Source: Burkholderiales bacterium 67-32 | Lineage (GTDB): Bacteria; Pseudomonadota; Gammaproteobacteria; Burkholderiales; Burkholderiaceae_B | Reading direction: 5' to 3' | DNA length: 64,000 nt | Assembly: GCA_001898625.1 (NCBI GenBank) | Contig: MKUP01000028.1 | Span: forward strand, 62,001 to 126,000 | In this document: piece after piece, positions 6,542 to 14,616 of the stretch | How positions within the stretch are numbered: the first letter of the stretch is position 1 | Layout: each line of letters begins with the position of its first letter | Notes under the pieces: model-generated | Told to the model about the DNA's origin: nothing | The model's input: the letters and a program-made list of their open reading frames with translations, nothing else | Database searches by the model: none | Position numbers and translations under genes: made by a program

Positions 6542-8725
6542 ATGAGAACACACATCCAGCGCCTGGTGGCGATGGGAGCCGCCGTCATCACCGGGCTGTC
6601 CGCCTGCGGTGGCGGATCGTCCGGCGGCGGGGACGGGCAGGCCGAGGGGCCGGGCACCAATCCGCCCAATATCCTGTTCGTCGTGATGGACGACGTGGGC
6701 ATCGACCAGATGGCCGCCTTCGGCTATGGCGGCGCCACCGCGCCCAGCATGCCCAACATCGGCGCGGTCGCCTCGGCCGGCGTGCGCTTCCGCAACACCT
6801 GGTCGATGCCCGAGTGCTCGCCGGGCCGCGCCGCCTTTTTCCTGGGCCGCTACCCGACCCGCACCCGCATCTACCAGGCCATCGGGCCCAACGATCTGGC
6901 CAATTCGCAGGTGTCGCCGTTTGATGTGACCGTGCCCAAGCTGCTCAAGCAGGCCAACTACCAAAGCGCGATGTTCGGCAAGTTCCACCTGGCCGGCCCC
7001 GAGAACAACGAGGCCGGCAACGCCACGCCCAGCGTGCTGGGCTGGGACCACTTCCACGGCTGGATCGGCGGCCTGCCCGGTTCGATCGACTCGACCGCGG
7101 GCGGCATCGCGGCCGAGAAGACCTATGCCTGCGGCTTCGTCCCGGGCAAGGCCGCCGGCGGCACGGACACGGGGGCCTGCTACCAGGCCGACAACAGCTG
7201 CACGACGATCAGCCGCACCTCGCCCTCGCAGGACGCGGCCGGCCTGCAATGCCTGTCCGCGGGCGGCATCTTCGTGCCCGACCAGAGCTGCGGCAAGGCG
7301 CCGGCCTCGCTGAATTTCGAGCGCGAGAACGCCTATTACGTGTCGCCGCTGGTGATCATCGACGACGGCAAGGTCACCGAATTCCCGCTGAGCGACCCGC
7401 GCTCGCGCGGCTATCGCACGCGCATCGAGACCGATGCCGCGATCGACTGGATCAAGTCGCGTCCGTCCTCGCGGCCGTGGATGGCCACCGTCGCCTATAG
7501 CGCGGCCCATACGCCCTGGCAGCAGCCGCCCCGCGGCCTCGTGCCGGTCAGCGGCAATGCGGCGGCCGACGGCTGGGACTGCAACGGCTCGCTCACGGGC
7601 CGCCTCATCCAGGACCAGATGACCGAGGCCATGGACTCCGAATTCGGCCGCCTGCTGGTGGAAACCGGGCTGGCGCGGCGCGGCGACGACGGCCGGTTGC
7701 AGTACGACCCGAAGGCCGCCAACACGGTGATCGTGATCGTCGGCGACAACGGTTCGCTGGGCTCGGCGGTCAAGCTGCCGTTCAGCGGGTCGCAGGCCAA
7801 GGGCACGGCCTACCAGACCGGCGTCTGGGATCCGCTCATCATCGCCGGCCCGCAGGTCGCCCAGCCCGACCGTGAAGTCGATCACATGGTCAACATGGTG
7901 GATCTGTTCCAGTTCTTCGGCGAGGTGGCCGGCATCGACGCGCACGCGGCGGTGCCGCGCACGATCGACTCGGTGGCCATCCTGCCCTATCTGACCCACC
8001 CCGACCAACCCAGCCTGCGCACCGTCAACTTCACCATCGGCGGCTACAACCAGCAGGCCGACGGCGGCCGCAACGGCGCTTGCGTGATCAATACGAGCTG
8101 CACCCAGATCCCGGTTTCCAAGAGCGTGTGCGAGGACAACCAGGGCATATGGTGGGGCGCCGGCTACGACGATCCCTCGGTGGTGCCCAATGGCGGCGCC
8201 GGCTACGGCTCGTGCTGGAGCGTCAACCAGGCGCTGTACAAGGCCGACCGCGATCAGCTCGAAATCCTGCCCGAGATTTCGGCCGCGATCCGCGACGACC
8301 GCTACAAGCTGGTCCGCAACACTCGCCAGGCCTATGACAGTGCCAGTGACAGCGGCACCTCGGTCGTTACCGAGGAGCTGTACGAGGTCGACCAGGCCGT
8401 ACCCACGCCGCTGCTGGACACGCCTGACCGCGACCTGCTGGTGGCCCCGACCGCCGAAGTCAACACCGCCTACGCCAACCTGCGCGCCAAGCTCGACGAG
8501 ATGCTCGCCGCCGATCCGGACTGCCCGGGCGACGGCAACCGCGACGGCGTGGTCGATGCCGAAGATCTCTCCAACTGGAGCCGGCTCGCCCGGGACTGGG
8601 GCTTGTCCAGCGTCTACGACTTCGTGATCGCCAACGTGCTCGATGGGCGCACCAACGACGCCGACGGCCGGATCGTTCAGAACAACCTGGGCAAGACCTG
8701 CCCCAAGAGCCATGGCATCTACTGA
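6542..8725 (+). CDS. Lipoprotein sulfatase 1 with dockerin-like C-terminus
   Basis: This 727-residue protein starts at ATG 6542 after GGGGGAA. The signal ends in a lipobox (ITGLSAC), so the mature protein should be lipid-anchored after Cys. The metal-binding start of the alkaline-phosphatase fold is PNILFVVMDDVG; the formylglycine motif is CSPGR with Cys92, followed by LGRYPTRT. A Gly replaces the usual Ser/Thr/Ala at the fourth position of CxPxR. Later metal residues are in IVIVGDNGSLGS. Extra cysteines (YACGFV, GACYQ, DQSCGK) suggest disulfides and hence an extracytoplasmic location. The last 70 residues hold GDGNRDGVVDAEDL and a degenerate second loop, resembling dockerin calcium loops. 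It is 14 bases overlapped with the gene for its likely maturation enzyme. Confidence 0.88.
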   Translation: MRTHIQRLVAMGAAVITGLSACGGGSSGGGDGQAEGPGTNPPNILFVVMDDVGIDQMAAFGYGGATAPSMPNIGAVASAGVRFRNTWSMPECSPGRAAFFLGRYPTRTRIYQAIGPNDLANSQVSPFDVTVPKLLKQANYQSAMFGKFHLAGPENNEAGNATPSVLGWDHFHGWIGGLPGSIDSTAGGIAAEKTYACGFVPGKAAGGTDTGACYQADNSCTTISRTSPSQDAAGLQCLSAGGIFVPDQSCGKAPASLNFERENAYYVSPLVIIDDGKVTEFPLSDPRSRGYRTRIETDAAIDWIKSRPSSRPWMATVAYSAAHTPWQQPPRGLVPVSGNAAADGWDCNGSLTGRLIQDQMTEAMDSEFGRLLVETGLARRGDDGRLQYDPKAANTVIVIVGDNGSLGSAVKLPFSGSQAKGTAYQTGVWDPLIIAGPQVAQPDREVDHMVNMVDLFQFFGEVAGIDAHAAVPRTIDSVAILPYLTHPDQPSLRTVNFTIGGYNQQADGGRNGACVINTSCTQIPVSKSVCEDNQGIWWGAGYDDPSVVPNGGAGYGSCWSVNQALYKADRDQLEILPEISAAIRDDRYKLVRNTRQAYDSASDSGTSVVTEELYEVDQAVPTPLLDTPDRDLLVAPTAEVNTAYANLRAKLDEMLAADPDCPGDGNRDGVVDAEDLSNWSRLARDWGLSSVYDFVIANVLDGRTNDADGRIVQNNLGKTCPKSHGIY

Positions 8726-9833
8726 TCCGAAGAACGGCCGCCGGCGCCTGCTGGCCGGCGGGCTGGCCCTGGCGGCCGCGGGCACCGGCGCCGCCGGCGT
8801 CGTGGGCTGGCAGGCCTGGCGCAGCCGCCCCGCGCACAAGCCGCGCATCCTGCTCGGCGATGGTGTCAAGACGCCCAAGGACATGGCCTGGGTGGCGGGC
8901 GGCGCGTTCCTGATGGGCAGCGACCACAAGTTGGCCTATCCCAACGAACGTCCGACGCACGAGGTACGCGTACCGGGTTTCTGGATGGACGTCACGCACG
9001 TCACCAACGACCAGTTCGCGCGCTTCGTCCAGGACACCGGCTACGTCACCACCGCGGAACAGAAGCCGGACTGGGACAGCGTGCGCGTGCAACTGCCGCC
9101 CGGTACGCCGCGTCCGCCCGCCGATGTGCTGGTGCCCGGGGCCATGGTGTTCGTCGGCACCGACATGCCGGTGCGCCTGGACGATTACTCACGCTGGTGG
9201 CGCTACATGCCGGGCGCGGACTGGCGCCATCCCCAGGGGCCGGGCAGTTCCATCGAAGGCAAGGGCGGCCATCCGGTCGTCCAGGTCAGCCATCCCGACG
9301 CGCTGGCGTATGCCAAGTGGGCGGGCAAGCGCCTGCCCACCGAGGCCGAATGGGAGTTCGCCGCGCGCGGCGGCCTGGAGCAGGCCACCTACGGCTGGGG
9401 CGACGAGTCCCTGGTGGACGGCGCGCGCCAGGCCAATTACTGGGATGTGCGCGAGCGCCGCTTTCCCGTGGTCAGCCCGCGCGCGGGCGGGGCGGCCGGC
9501 ACGGTCGAGGCCGGCACCTTCCCGCCCAATGGCTATGGGCTGCTGGACATGACCGGCAACGCCTGGCAGTGGGTGGCCGACTGGTATCGCGCGGACTACT
9601 TCGCCCAGCAGGCCAGGCTGCCGGCCCACCCCATCGACAACCCCAAGGGGCCGGCCGATTCCTACGACCCGGGCGAGCCCGGCGTTCCGCTCGATGCGCC
9701 CAAACGGGTCATCCGCGGCGGCTCGTTCCTGTGCAACGAAGACTATTGCCTGTCGTACCGGCCCAGCGCCCGGCGCGGCTCCGACCCCTACAGCCCCATG
9801 TCCCACCTGGGATTCCGGCTGGTCAGGACTTGA
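8712..9833 (+). CDS. Tat-signalled formylglycine-generating enzyme (sulfatase maturase)
   Basis: This 373-residue SUMF1/FGE-family protein oxidises the sulfatase active-site Cys to formylglycine. Family landmarks are MAWVAGGAFLMGSD near the start, RLPTEAEWEFAARGG, GNAWQWVADWY and the terminal block RGGSFLCNEDYC. Cys341 and Cys346 have the same spacing as the two catalytic, copper-binding cysteines of true FGE, which distinguishes it from other SUMF1-like proteins. The N-terminus is a twin-arginine signal (NGRRRLLAGG then a hydrophobic stretch), so it should be exported folded or anchored in the membrane. The gene begins inside the end of sulfatase 1 and is followed 14 bases later by sulfatase 2, so it is placed to mature both. 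Confidence 0.9.
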   Translation: MASTDPKNGRRRLLAGGLALAAAGTGAAGVVGWQAWRSRPAHKPRILLGDGVKTPKDMAWVAGGAFLMGSDHKLAYPNERPTHEVRVPGFWMDVTHVTNDQFARFVQDTGYVTTAEQKPDWDSVRVQLPPGTPRPPADVLVPGAMVFVGTDMPVRLDDYSRWWRYMPGADWRHPQGPGSSIEGKGGHPVVQVSHPDALAYAKWAGKRLPTEAEWEFAARGGLEQATYGWGDESLVDGARQANYWDVRERRFPVVSPRAGGAAGTVEAGTFPPNGYGLLDMTGNAWQWVADWYRADYFAQQARLPAHPIDNPKGPADSYDPGEPGVPLDAPKRVIRGGSFLCNEDYCLSYRPSARRGSDPYSPMSHLGFRLVRT

Positions 9834-9847
9834 AAGGAAGAGCAAGC

Positions 9848-12190
9848 ATGAAAACGATACCGCGCGGTAAACCGATCATCCTGTGCGCCGCGGCCGCGGC
9901 CGCATCCGCGCTGCTGCTGTCGAGCTGCTCGGACGACAGCGGCGCCAAACCCCCGCCGCAGGCGGAGCAAAAGCCCAACATCCTGTTCATCGTGATCGAC
10001 GACTTCGGTCTCGATCAACTGACGTCCTACGGCTACGGCGGCGCCGTGCCGCCCAAGACACCCAACCTGACGGCCATCGCCAAGGCGGGCCTGCAGTTCC
10101 GCAATGCCTGGGCCATGCCCACCTGCACCCCGACCCGCGCCACCTACTTCACGGGCCGCTACCCGTCCAGCACCAACATCCTGAACGCGGTGGTGTCCAC
10201 CGATCTGGCCAATTCCGAGATTTCGCCCTACGAGGTCACGCTGCCCAAGCTCCTGCGCACCCAGGGCTATACCAGCGCGCTGATCGGCAAGATGCACCTG
10301 ACCGGGTCCGACCTGGACACTGCCGCCAACCTGCCCTATGGCCACCAGACCATGTGGAAGCTGGGCTGGGACTACTTCGACGGCTATCTGGACGGCGCTC
10401 CCTATCCGATCGACACGCGGGCGGGCCTGGCCACCGTGGACGAAGGCACCTACAAGTGCGGTTTCGTGTCGAATACGACGATGGACCCGGTCAATGGCGC
10501 CGATGGCGGCGCGTGCTATTTCGCGACTGGCAATTGCGAGTCCATCGACCGCAGCAGCGACATCGTCACGCCGGGCCGCAGTTGCATGGAGCGCGGCGGG
10601 ATCTTCGATCCCGGCCAGTCTTGCCAGACCACCCGGCCCGGCTATATCGACTTCAGCAAGCAGAACGGCTACTACACCGGCGAATTCATCCAGAGCTGGG
10701 CCGACGGCAGTTCGCGCAAGGTCACGGCCACCGACCCGTCCGCGCGCGGCTATCGCAGCACCATGGAGACCGACCGCGCCGTAGCCTGGGCCAAGGGGCA
10801 GTCCAAGGACACGCCCTGGATGATGTCGGTCGGCTATTCCGCCATCCACGCTCCGCTGCAAGTGCCGCCGCTGTCGCTGGTCTCGGCATCCACGCCGGGC
10901 CGCAACGACAACCTGCTGTGCTCGCCCGCCAGCGATATCGAAGGCGTGCCGGGCCAGGTCACGGCCCTGGTCGATGACCACATCGTCACCAACCTGATGG
11001 TGGAGGCCATGGACAAGGAAATCGGCCGCCTGCTGGTCGAATTGAAACTTGCCACCTGGAACGACGACGGCACGCTGAACTACCAGCCGGAAAAAACCAA
11101 CACGGTGGTGGTCGTCACGGGCGACAACGGTACCTACGTCAACAGCGTGAAGTTCACCGCGCCGGGCCGCTTCGACCCCACCCGCGCCAAGGGCTTCCCC
11201 TACCAGACCGGCGTGTCGGTGCCGCTGCTGGTGGCCGGGCCGATCGTCAAGGAGCCGGGCCGGGAAGTGCCGCACCAGGTCAGTTCGCCCGACCTGTACC
11301 AGTTGTTCGCGGAAATCGCCGGGGCCGACGTCAAGGCGAATGTGCCGGCCGACCGCCCGGTCGATGCCCAGCCCATGCTGGCCTATTTGAGCAACGCCGA
11401 CCAAAGCGCCATCCGCGCCCTGAATTTTTCCGAAATGGGCACCAACTTCACCAACCCGGCCACGGACATCACGCCCCAGCCCTGCGTGGTGGAAGGTGCC
11501 CAGGTCTGCTTCACGATCTTCCCGAACAAGGCCTTGTGCGAAGACCAGAGCGGCGTCTGGTATGGCGCCGACTCCGGGCTGGCGGGTGTGCCCGCGGAAG
11601 GCTTCAGCCAATGCGGCCAGGTGCTGTCCTACCGCAAGGCCCTGGAGGCGGACGATCCGGTGGACATCCTGCCCGACTCGCAAAAGGCCGTCAGCGATGG
11701 CAGCTACAAGCTGGTGCGCGTGAACCGCAAGACCTACACGATGGATACCGCCAATCCGGTCAACTCGACGTACGTGGAGAACCGGAACACCGACGAGCTC
11801 TACCGGATCGACATGGCCGTTCCCAACCCCACGCTGGACCGGAGCGGCAGCGCTATCGCCACGGGTTCGCCCACCATTACCGCCGCGCTGGATGACGGAC
11901 CGCAACGCGCCTACGCCACGCTCAAGGCCGAAATGGATACGCGCGACCGGGTGGCGGACTACACCTACAACTATGACACGCAGAACTGCCCGGGAGACGG
12001 CAACCGCGATGGCGTGGTCGACCAGAAGGATCTGGACAACTGGACGGAGCTCAGCCAACTGAACCTGCACAATGGCGTCGCCCAATCCAGCTGGTACGAC
12101 TTCAACCATGATGGCAAGACCGATGCCGCCGATCGCGCCATCATCCAGACCAACCTGGGCAAGTCCTGCAAGCTGAGCGTGGCCGGCTGA
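9848..12190 (+). CDS. Lipoprotein sulfatase 2 with two dockerin-like loops
   Basis: This 780-residue protein is preceded by AAAGGAAGAG. The signal has a lipobox (LLLSSC). PNILFIVIDDFG begins the catalytic domain and the formylglycine motif is CTPTR with Cys93, then FTGRYPSS. It is clearly a paralogue of sulfatase 1, sharing the cysteine-rich insert (YKCGFV, GACYF, GGIFDPGQSC) and a late pair (ALCEDQSGVWYG). The C-terminus contains two full calcium-loop repeats, GDGNRDGVVDQKDL and DFNHDGKTDAAD followed by NLGKSC, spaced as in type I dockerins. The open frame extends upstream through the FGE gene, but the lipoprotein start is clear. A strong terminator follows. Confidence 0.9.
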   Translation: MKTIPRGKPIILCAAAAAASALLLSSCSDDSGAKPPPQAEQKPNILFIVIDDFGLDQLTSYGYGGAVPPKTPNLTAIAKAGLQFRNAWAMPTCTPTRATYFTGRYPSSTNILNAVVSTDLANSEISPYEVTLPKLLRTQGYTSALIGKMHLTGSDLDTAANLPYGHQTMWKLGWDYFDGYLDGAPYPIDTRAGLATVDEGTYKCGFVSNTTMDPVNGADGGACYFATGNCESIDRSSDIVTPGRSCMERGGIFDPGQSCQTTRPGYIDFSKQNGYYTGEFIQSWADGSSRKVTATDPSARGYRSTMETDRAVAWAKGQSKDTPWMMSVGYSAIHAPLQVPPLSLVSASTPGRNDNLLCSPASDIEGVPGQVTALVDDHIVTNLMVEAMDKEIGRLLVELKLATWNDDGTLNYQPEKTNTVVVVTGDNGTYVNSVKFTAPGRFDPTRAKGFPYQTGVSVPLLVAGPIVKEPGREVPHQVSSPDLYQLFAEIAGADVKANVPADRPVDAQPMLAYLSNADQSAIRALNFSEMGTNFTNPATDITPQPCVVEGAQVCFTIFPNKALCEDQSGVWYGADSGLAGVPAEGFSQCGQVLSYRKALEADDPVDILPDSQKAVSDGSYKLVRVNRKTYTMDTANPVNSTYVENRNTDELYRIDMAVPNPTLDRSGSAIATGSPTITAALDDGPQRAYATLKAEMDTRDRVADYTYNYDTQNCPGDGNRDGVVDQKDLDNWTELSQLNLHNGVAQSSWYDFNHDGKTDAADRAIIQTNLGKSCKLSVAG

Positions 12191-12215
12191 GCGGGGGAGG
12201 GCCTGCTGTTGGAAT

Positions 12216-12259
12216 GAAGAGGGGCTTGACGGGCAACCGTCACGCCCCTCTTCGTTTTC
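12216..12259 (+). terminator. Rho-independent terminator of the sulfatase operon
   Basis: The arms GAAGAGGGGC (12216-12225) and GCCCCTCTTC (12244-12253) pair perfectly; inside them TGACGG and CCGTCA pair around a GCAA tetraloop. GTTTTC follows. Confidence 0.85.
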
Positions 12260-12298
12260 AATACCCCGCCTTGGCGCAAGGCGCTTCCAACGGGATCG

Positions 12299-12772
12299 TC
12301 AAGGCCTGTATACGAACCGGGCCATCTCCGGCTGCTCGACCCAGCCCTGCTTGGCATAGAACCCCCGCTGGTACGAGGCCCGTTCCCGGTTGTTCACCAG
12401 CGTCAGCCGCTTGCAGCCGCGCTGCCTGGCCGCCTGGGCGACGGCGTCGAGCAATTGCCGGCCCAGGCCGGCGCCGCGCTGCGTATCCGCGATGAAGAGT
12501 TCGCTGACGTAGCCTTCCCAGCCCCGTTGCACGGCGCAGGGGAACCAGTGCACGGCACAGTAGGCGCAGAGGCCGGTAGCGGGCGAGACGCCGACCAGGA
12601 TGGCCTGCCGGTCGGAGGCGAGCGCGGCATCGAGCAGGGCCCGGAGTTCGGCCTGTTGCGGCGCGCCGTCGTCGCCGTCGTCGAGGTAGGCGTCAAACCA
12701 TCCCATGGCCCGGAACAGGGCGGCGATGTCGGTGGCGTCTTCGGGCGTTGCCGGCCTGATGGTGACTTCCAT
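12299..12772 (-). CDS. GNAT-family N-acetyltransferase
   Basis: This 157-residue single-domain acetyltransferase shows the N-terminal strand and helix VTIRPATPEDATDIAALFRAMG, the acetyl-CoA binding motif DTQRGAGLGRQLLDAV (Q/R-x-x-G-x-G/A form), and the late NNRERASYQRGFYAKQGW segment typical of the family. Substrate cannot be told from sequence. It is last in the minus-strand order after the dehydroshikimate dehydratase-like gene, 33 bases downstream, so it may share that transcript, but it may also be an independent housekeeping gene. Confidence 0.8.
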   Translation of the reverse strand: MEVTIRPATPEDATDIAALFRAMGWFDAYLDDGDDGAPQQAELRALLDAALASDRQAILVGVSPATGLCAYCAVHWFPCAVQRGWEGYVSELFIADTQRGAGLGRQLLDAVAQAARQRGCKRLTLVNNRERASYQRGFYAKQGWVEQPEMARFVYRP

Positions 12773-12805
12773 GTGTCCCCCGCGTTCAATGGCTGCAATC
12801 GGCCA

Positions 12806-13693
12806 TTATTCCGCAACGGCGGGCCCGACGGGCAGCGGGGCGGGCAGGCGCAGGACGTCCTCCGCCAGCCAGAGGGCGCTGGCGCGCGCCCGTTCGGCCA
12901 CCATGGGCGGCGGCAGGTTGACGTAGTCGTCGTTGAAGACTTCGAAGCTGTAGTCGCCGCGGTAGCCGAGCGCGTCCAGGCGCAGCACGAGTTCGGACAG
13001 TTCGTGGCTGTGCACGCCTTCGCCGGGAAAGACGCGGAACGAGCGCGCCGTGGCCTTGCGTTCTTCGAACGAGGCGGTGTGCTGCCACATGAAGTCGGAC
13101 AGTTGCACGAGAAAGATTTTTTCGGCGACCAGCTCGTCCAGCCGCGCGAGCGGGGTGGCGCTGGCGAACAGGTGGTAGGCGTCGATGCCTAGGCCGAGGT
13201 TGGGGCAGTCGGCGCGGCAGACGATGTCCCAGGCATCGGGGAATTCATTGATCGTACGGCCCCAGGACAAGGCCTCGTAGGCGATGCGTATTCCCAGCGG
13301 CAGCGCCAGCATGGCGAGTTTGCGCAAGTCGCGCGCCAGGTGTTCCCGGTCCTCCGAGGCGTGGGGCGACGTGGATGAGCAGACCAGCAGGACATCGCCG
13401 CCCAGGCCGGCGCACAGCCGCAGCATGGCCTTGGCGATCTCGATCTTGTAGGCGTGCAGCGGGGCCGGCAGCCCTTCGAAATCGCGCAGCACCTGGAATC
13501 CTGTCGTGCGCAGGCCGCTGGCCCGCACGGCGGCCTGCGCGGCGTCCACGCCTTGCGGGTGGCCGCACAGATCGTCCGATTTCAGCATGACCTGGGAAAA
13601 ACCCGCTGCTTTCATCACGGCCAGCTTGGTCTCGAGCGGACCCGCCAGCGTGATGGTGTCCATGCCGAAACTGGAGAGGGGGGACGAGGTCAC
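12806..13693 (-). CDS. 3-dehydroshikimate dehydratase-like TIM-barrel enzyme (QuiC N-terminal half)
   Basis: This 295-residue xylose-isomerase-like barrel starts at a GTG (13693) that overlaps the upstream stop (GTGA); an ATG ten codons later is possible. Sequence landmarks match the dehydratase half of QuiC: YEALSWGRTINEF, GLGIDAYHLFAS, KIFLVQLSDFMW, FRVFPGEG and the end GDYSFEVFNDDY. The acidic and histidine residues in these motifs are the expected metal ligands. QuiC-type enzymes convert 3-dehydroshikimate to protocatechuate. In many bacteria QuiC is one protein with a C-terminal HPPD-like half; here that half is the preceding gene. The longer frame upstream of the start is out-of-frame reading of that gene. 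Confidence 0.75.
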   Translation of the reverse strand: MTSSPLSSFGMDTITLAGPLETKLAVMKAAGFSQVMLKSDDLCGHPQGVDAAQAAVRASGLRTTGFQVLRDFEGLPAPLHAYKIEIAKAMLRLCAGLGGDVLLVCSSTSPHASEDREHLARDLRKLAMLALPLGIRIAYEALSWGRTINEFPDAWDIVCRADCPNLGLGIDAYHLFASATPLARLDELVAEKIFLVQLSDFMWQHTASFEERKATARSFRVFPGEGVHSHELSELVLRLDALGYRGDYSFEVFNDDYVNLPPPMVAERARASALWLAEDVLRLPAPLPVGPAVAE

Positions 13694-14601
13694 GGCCGGT
13701 CGTCTCCGATGCTGCGCACCAGTTCGAACATCACCGACCCCAGGTAGGTCCTGGTCACCGCGCCGCATGCGCTGGGCTGCACGCCGCCGGCCTGCAGGAA
13801 TTCGACGCCGCGTTCCTGGAACTGCCGGACGGCCGCCGGGACGTCGGGGACGCCGATTCCGATGCGCTGGAACATTTCTCTTTCCGAGGAAACGAGCTGG
13901 CGCGGTTCGACCAGTTGGATCATGAATCCGGCTCCCGCCGGGGAGGCGGGGCTGCGCAGCAGCGTGCCGCGTGGCAGCACGCCGAAGCGTTCGCCGCCGG
14001 CCAGTTCGCGGAAGGCGAAGAGTTCGCGGTAGAACGCGGTCCAATCGGCGCTGCGGTCCACGCCCACGTATTGGACGATGCCGAACCAGTGCGCGCCGGC
14101 AATCGCCGGGGGATGGCGTTGCGCCGTGGGCAGCGGCAGGAAATCGACGTCGTAGATCGAGACGTCGCGCCAGCGGTCGACGAAGTAGATGCGGCTGCCA
14201 CCGACGCCGTGCACCGCGGGGATGTTGAGCTCCATGGCGCCAGGGTGCGGGGACGTCCCCCAGGCGCCGCGTTCGATCACATGGTCGCTCGCGGCTTGCG
14301 CGTCGCCCACGCGGAGCGCGATGGCCGCGATGCGGGGTTCATCGTCGTGCGGCATGCCGGTCGTGGCCGTGGCGTTGACGACGAGGTTCATGTCGCCCTG
14401 GCGATAGAGCGCGACTTCCCGGGAGCGATGCATCGCCACGAGTTCGAAGCCCATCATGGCCAGTACCCGGCCGAGCGCCTGCGGCCGGCTGGCGGCGAAT
14501 TCGATGAACTCCACGCCCTGGATGCCGAGCGGATTGGCCGCATCCGTCGAGAAGGGCGGGATCGGTTCGCGCGAACCGGCACGACCGGGAGACGTGCTCA
14601 T
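13690..14601 (-). CDS. HPPD-like VOC protein (QuiC C-terminal half)
   Basis: This 303-residue protein of the vicinal oxygen chelate fold resembles 4-hydroxyphenylpyruvate dioxygenase. The opening IQGVEFIEFAAS, then GFELVAMHRSREVALYRQG and NLVVNA, matches the C-terminal half of two-domain QuiC proteins particularly well. A second VOC repeat begins at HWFGIVQYVG and ends YLGSVMFELV. It overlaps the next gene by 4 bases (GTGA), so the two polypeptides are made together, consistent with a split QuiC. Whether this part is catalytic is unclear even in fused QuiC proteins. A stand-alone dioxygenase role is the alternative. Confidence 0.7.
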   Translation of the reverse strand: MSTSPGRAGSREPIPPFSTDAANPLGIQGVEFIEFAASRPQALGRVLAMMGFELVAMHRSREVALYRQGDMNLVVNATATTGMPHDDEPRIAAIALRVGDAQAASDHVIERGAWGTSPHPGAMELNIPAVHGVGGSRIYFVDRWRDVSIYDVDFLPLPTAQRHPPAIAGAHWFGIVQYVGVDRSADWTAFYRELFAFRELAGGERFGVLPRGTLLRSPASPAGAGFMIQLVEPRQLVSSEREMFQRIGIGVPDVPAAVRQFQERGVEFLQAGGVQPSACGAVTRTYLGSVMFELVRSIGDDRP

Positions 14602-14616
14602 TTGGGTCCTCCGCTG

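Noticed and set aside
6467..12109. Long minus-strand open frames opposite the sulfatase genes
   Set aside because: They are antisense shadows rich in Gly/Val/Ala/His without domains or ribosome sites.
12806..14044. Possible fused 412-residue protein ending in the TIM barrel
   Set aside because: The N-terminal 110 or so residues are an off-frame reading of the HPPD-like gene; start codon overlap GTGA supports two proteins.
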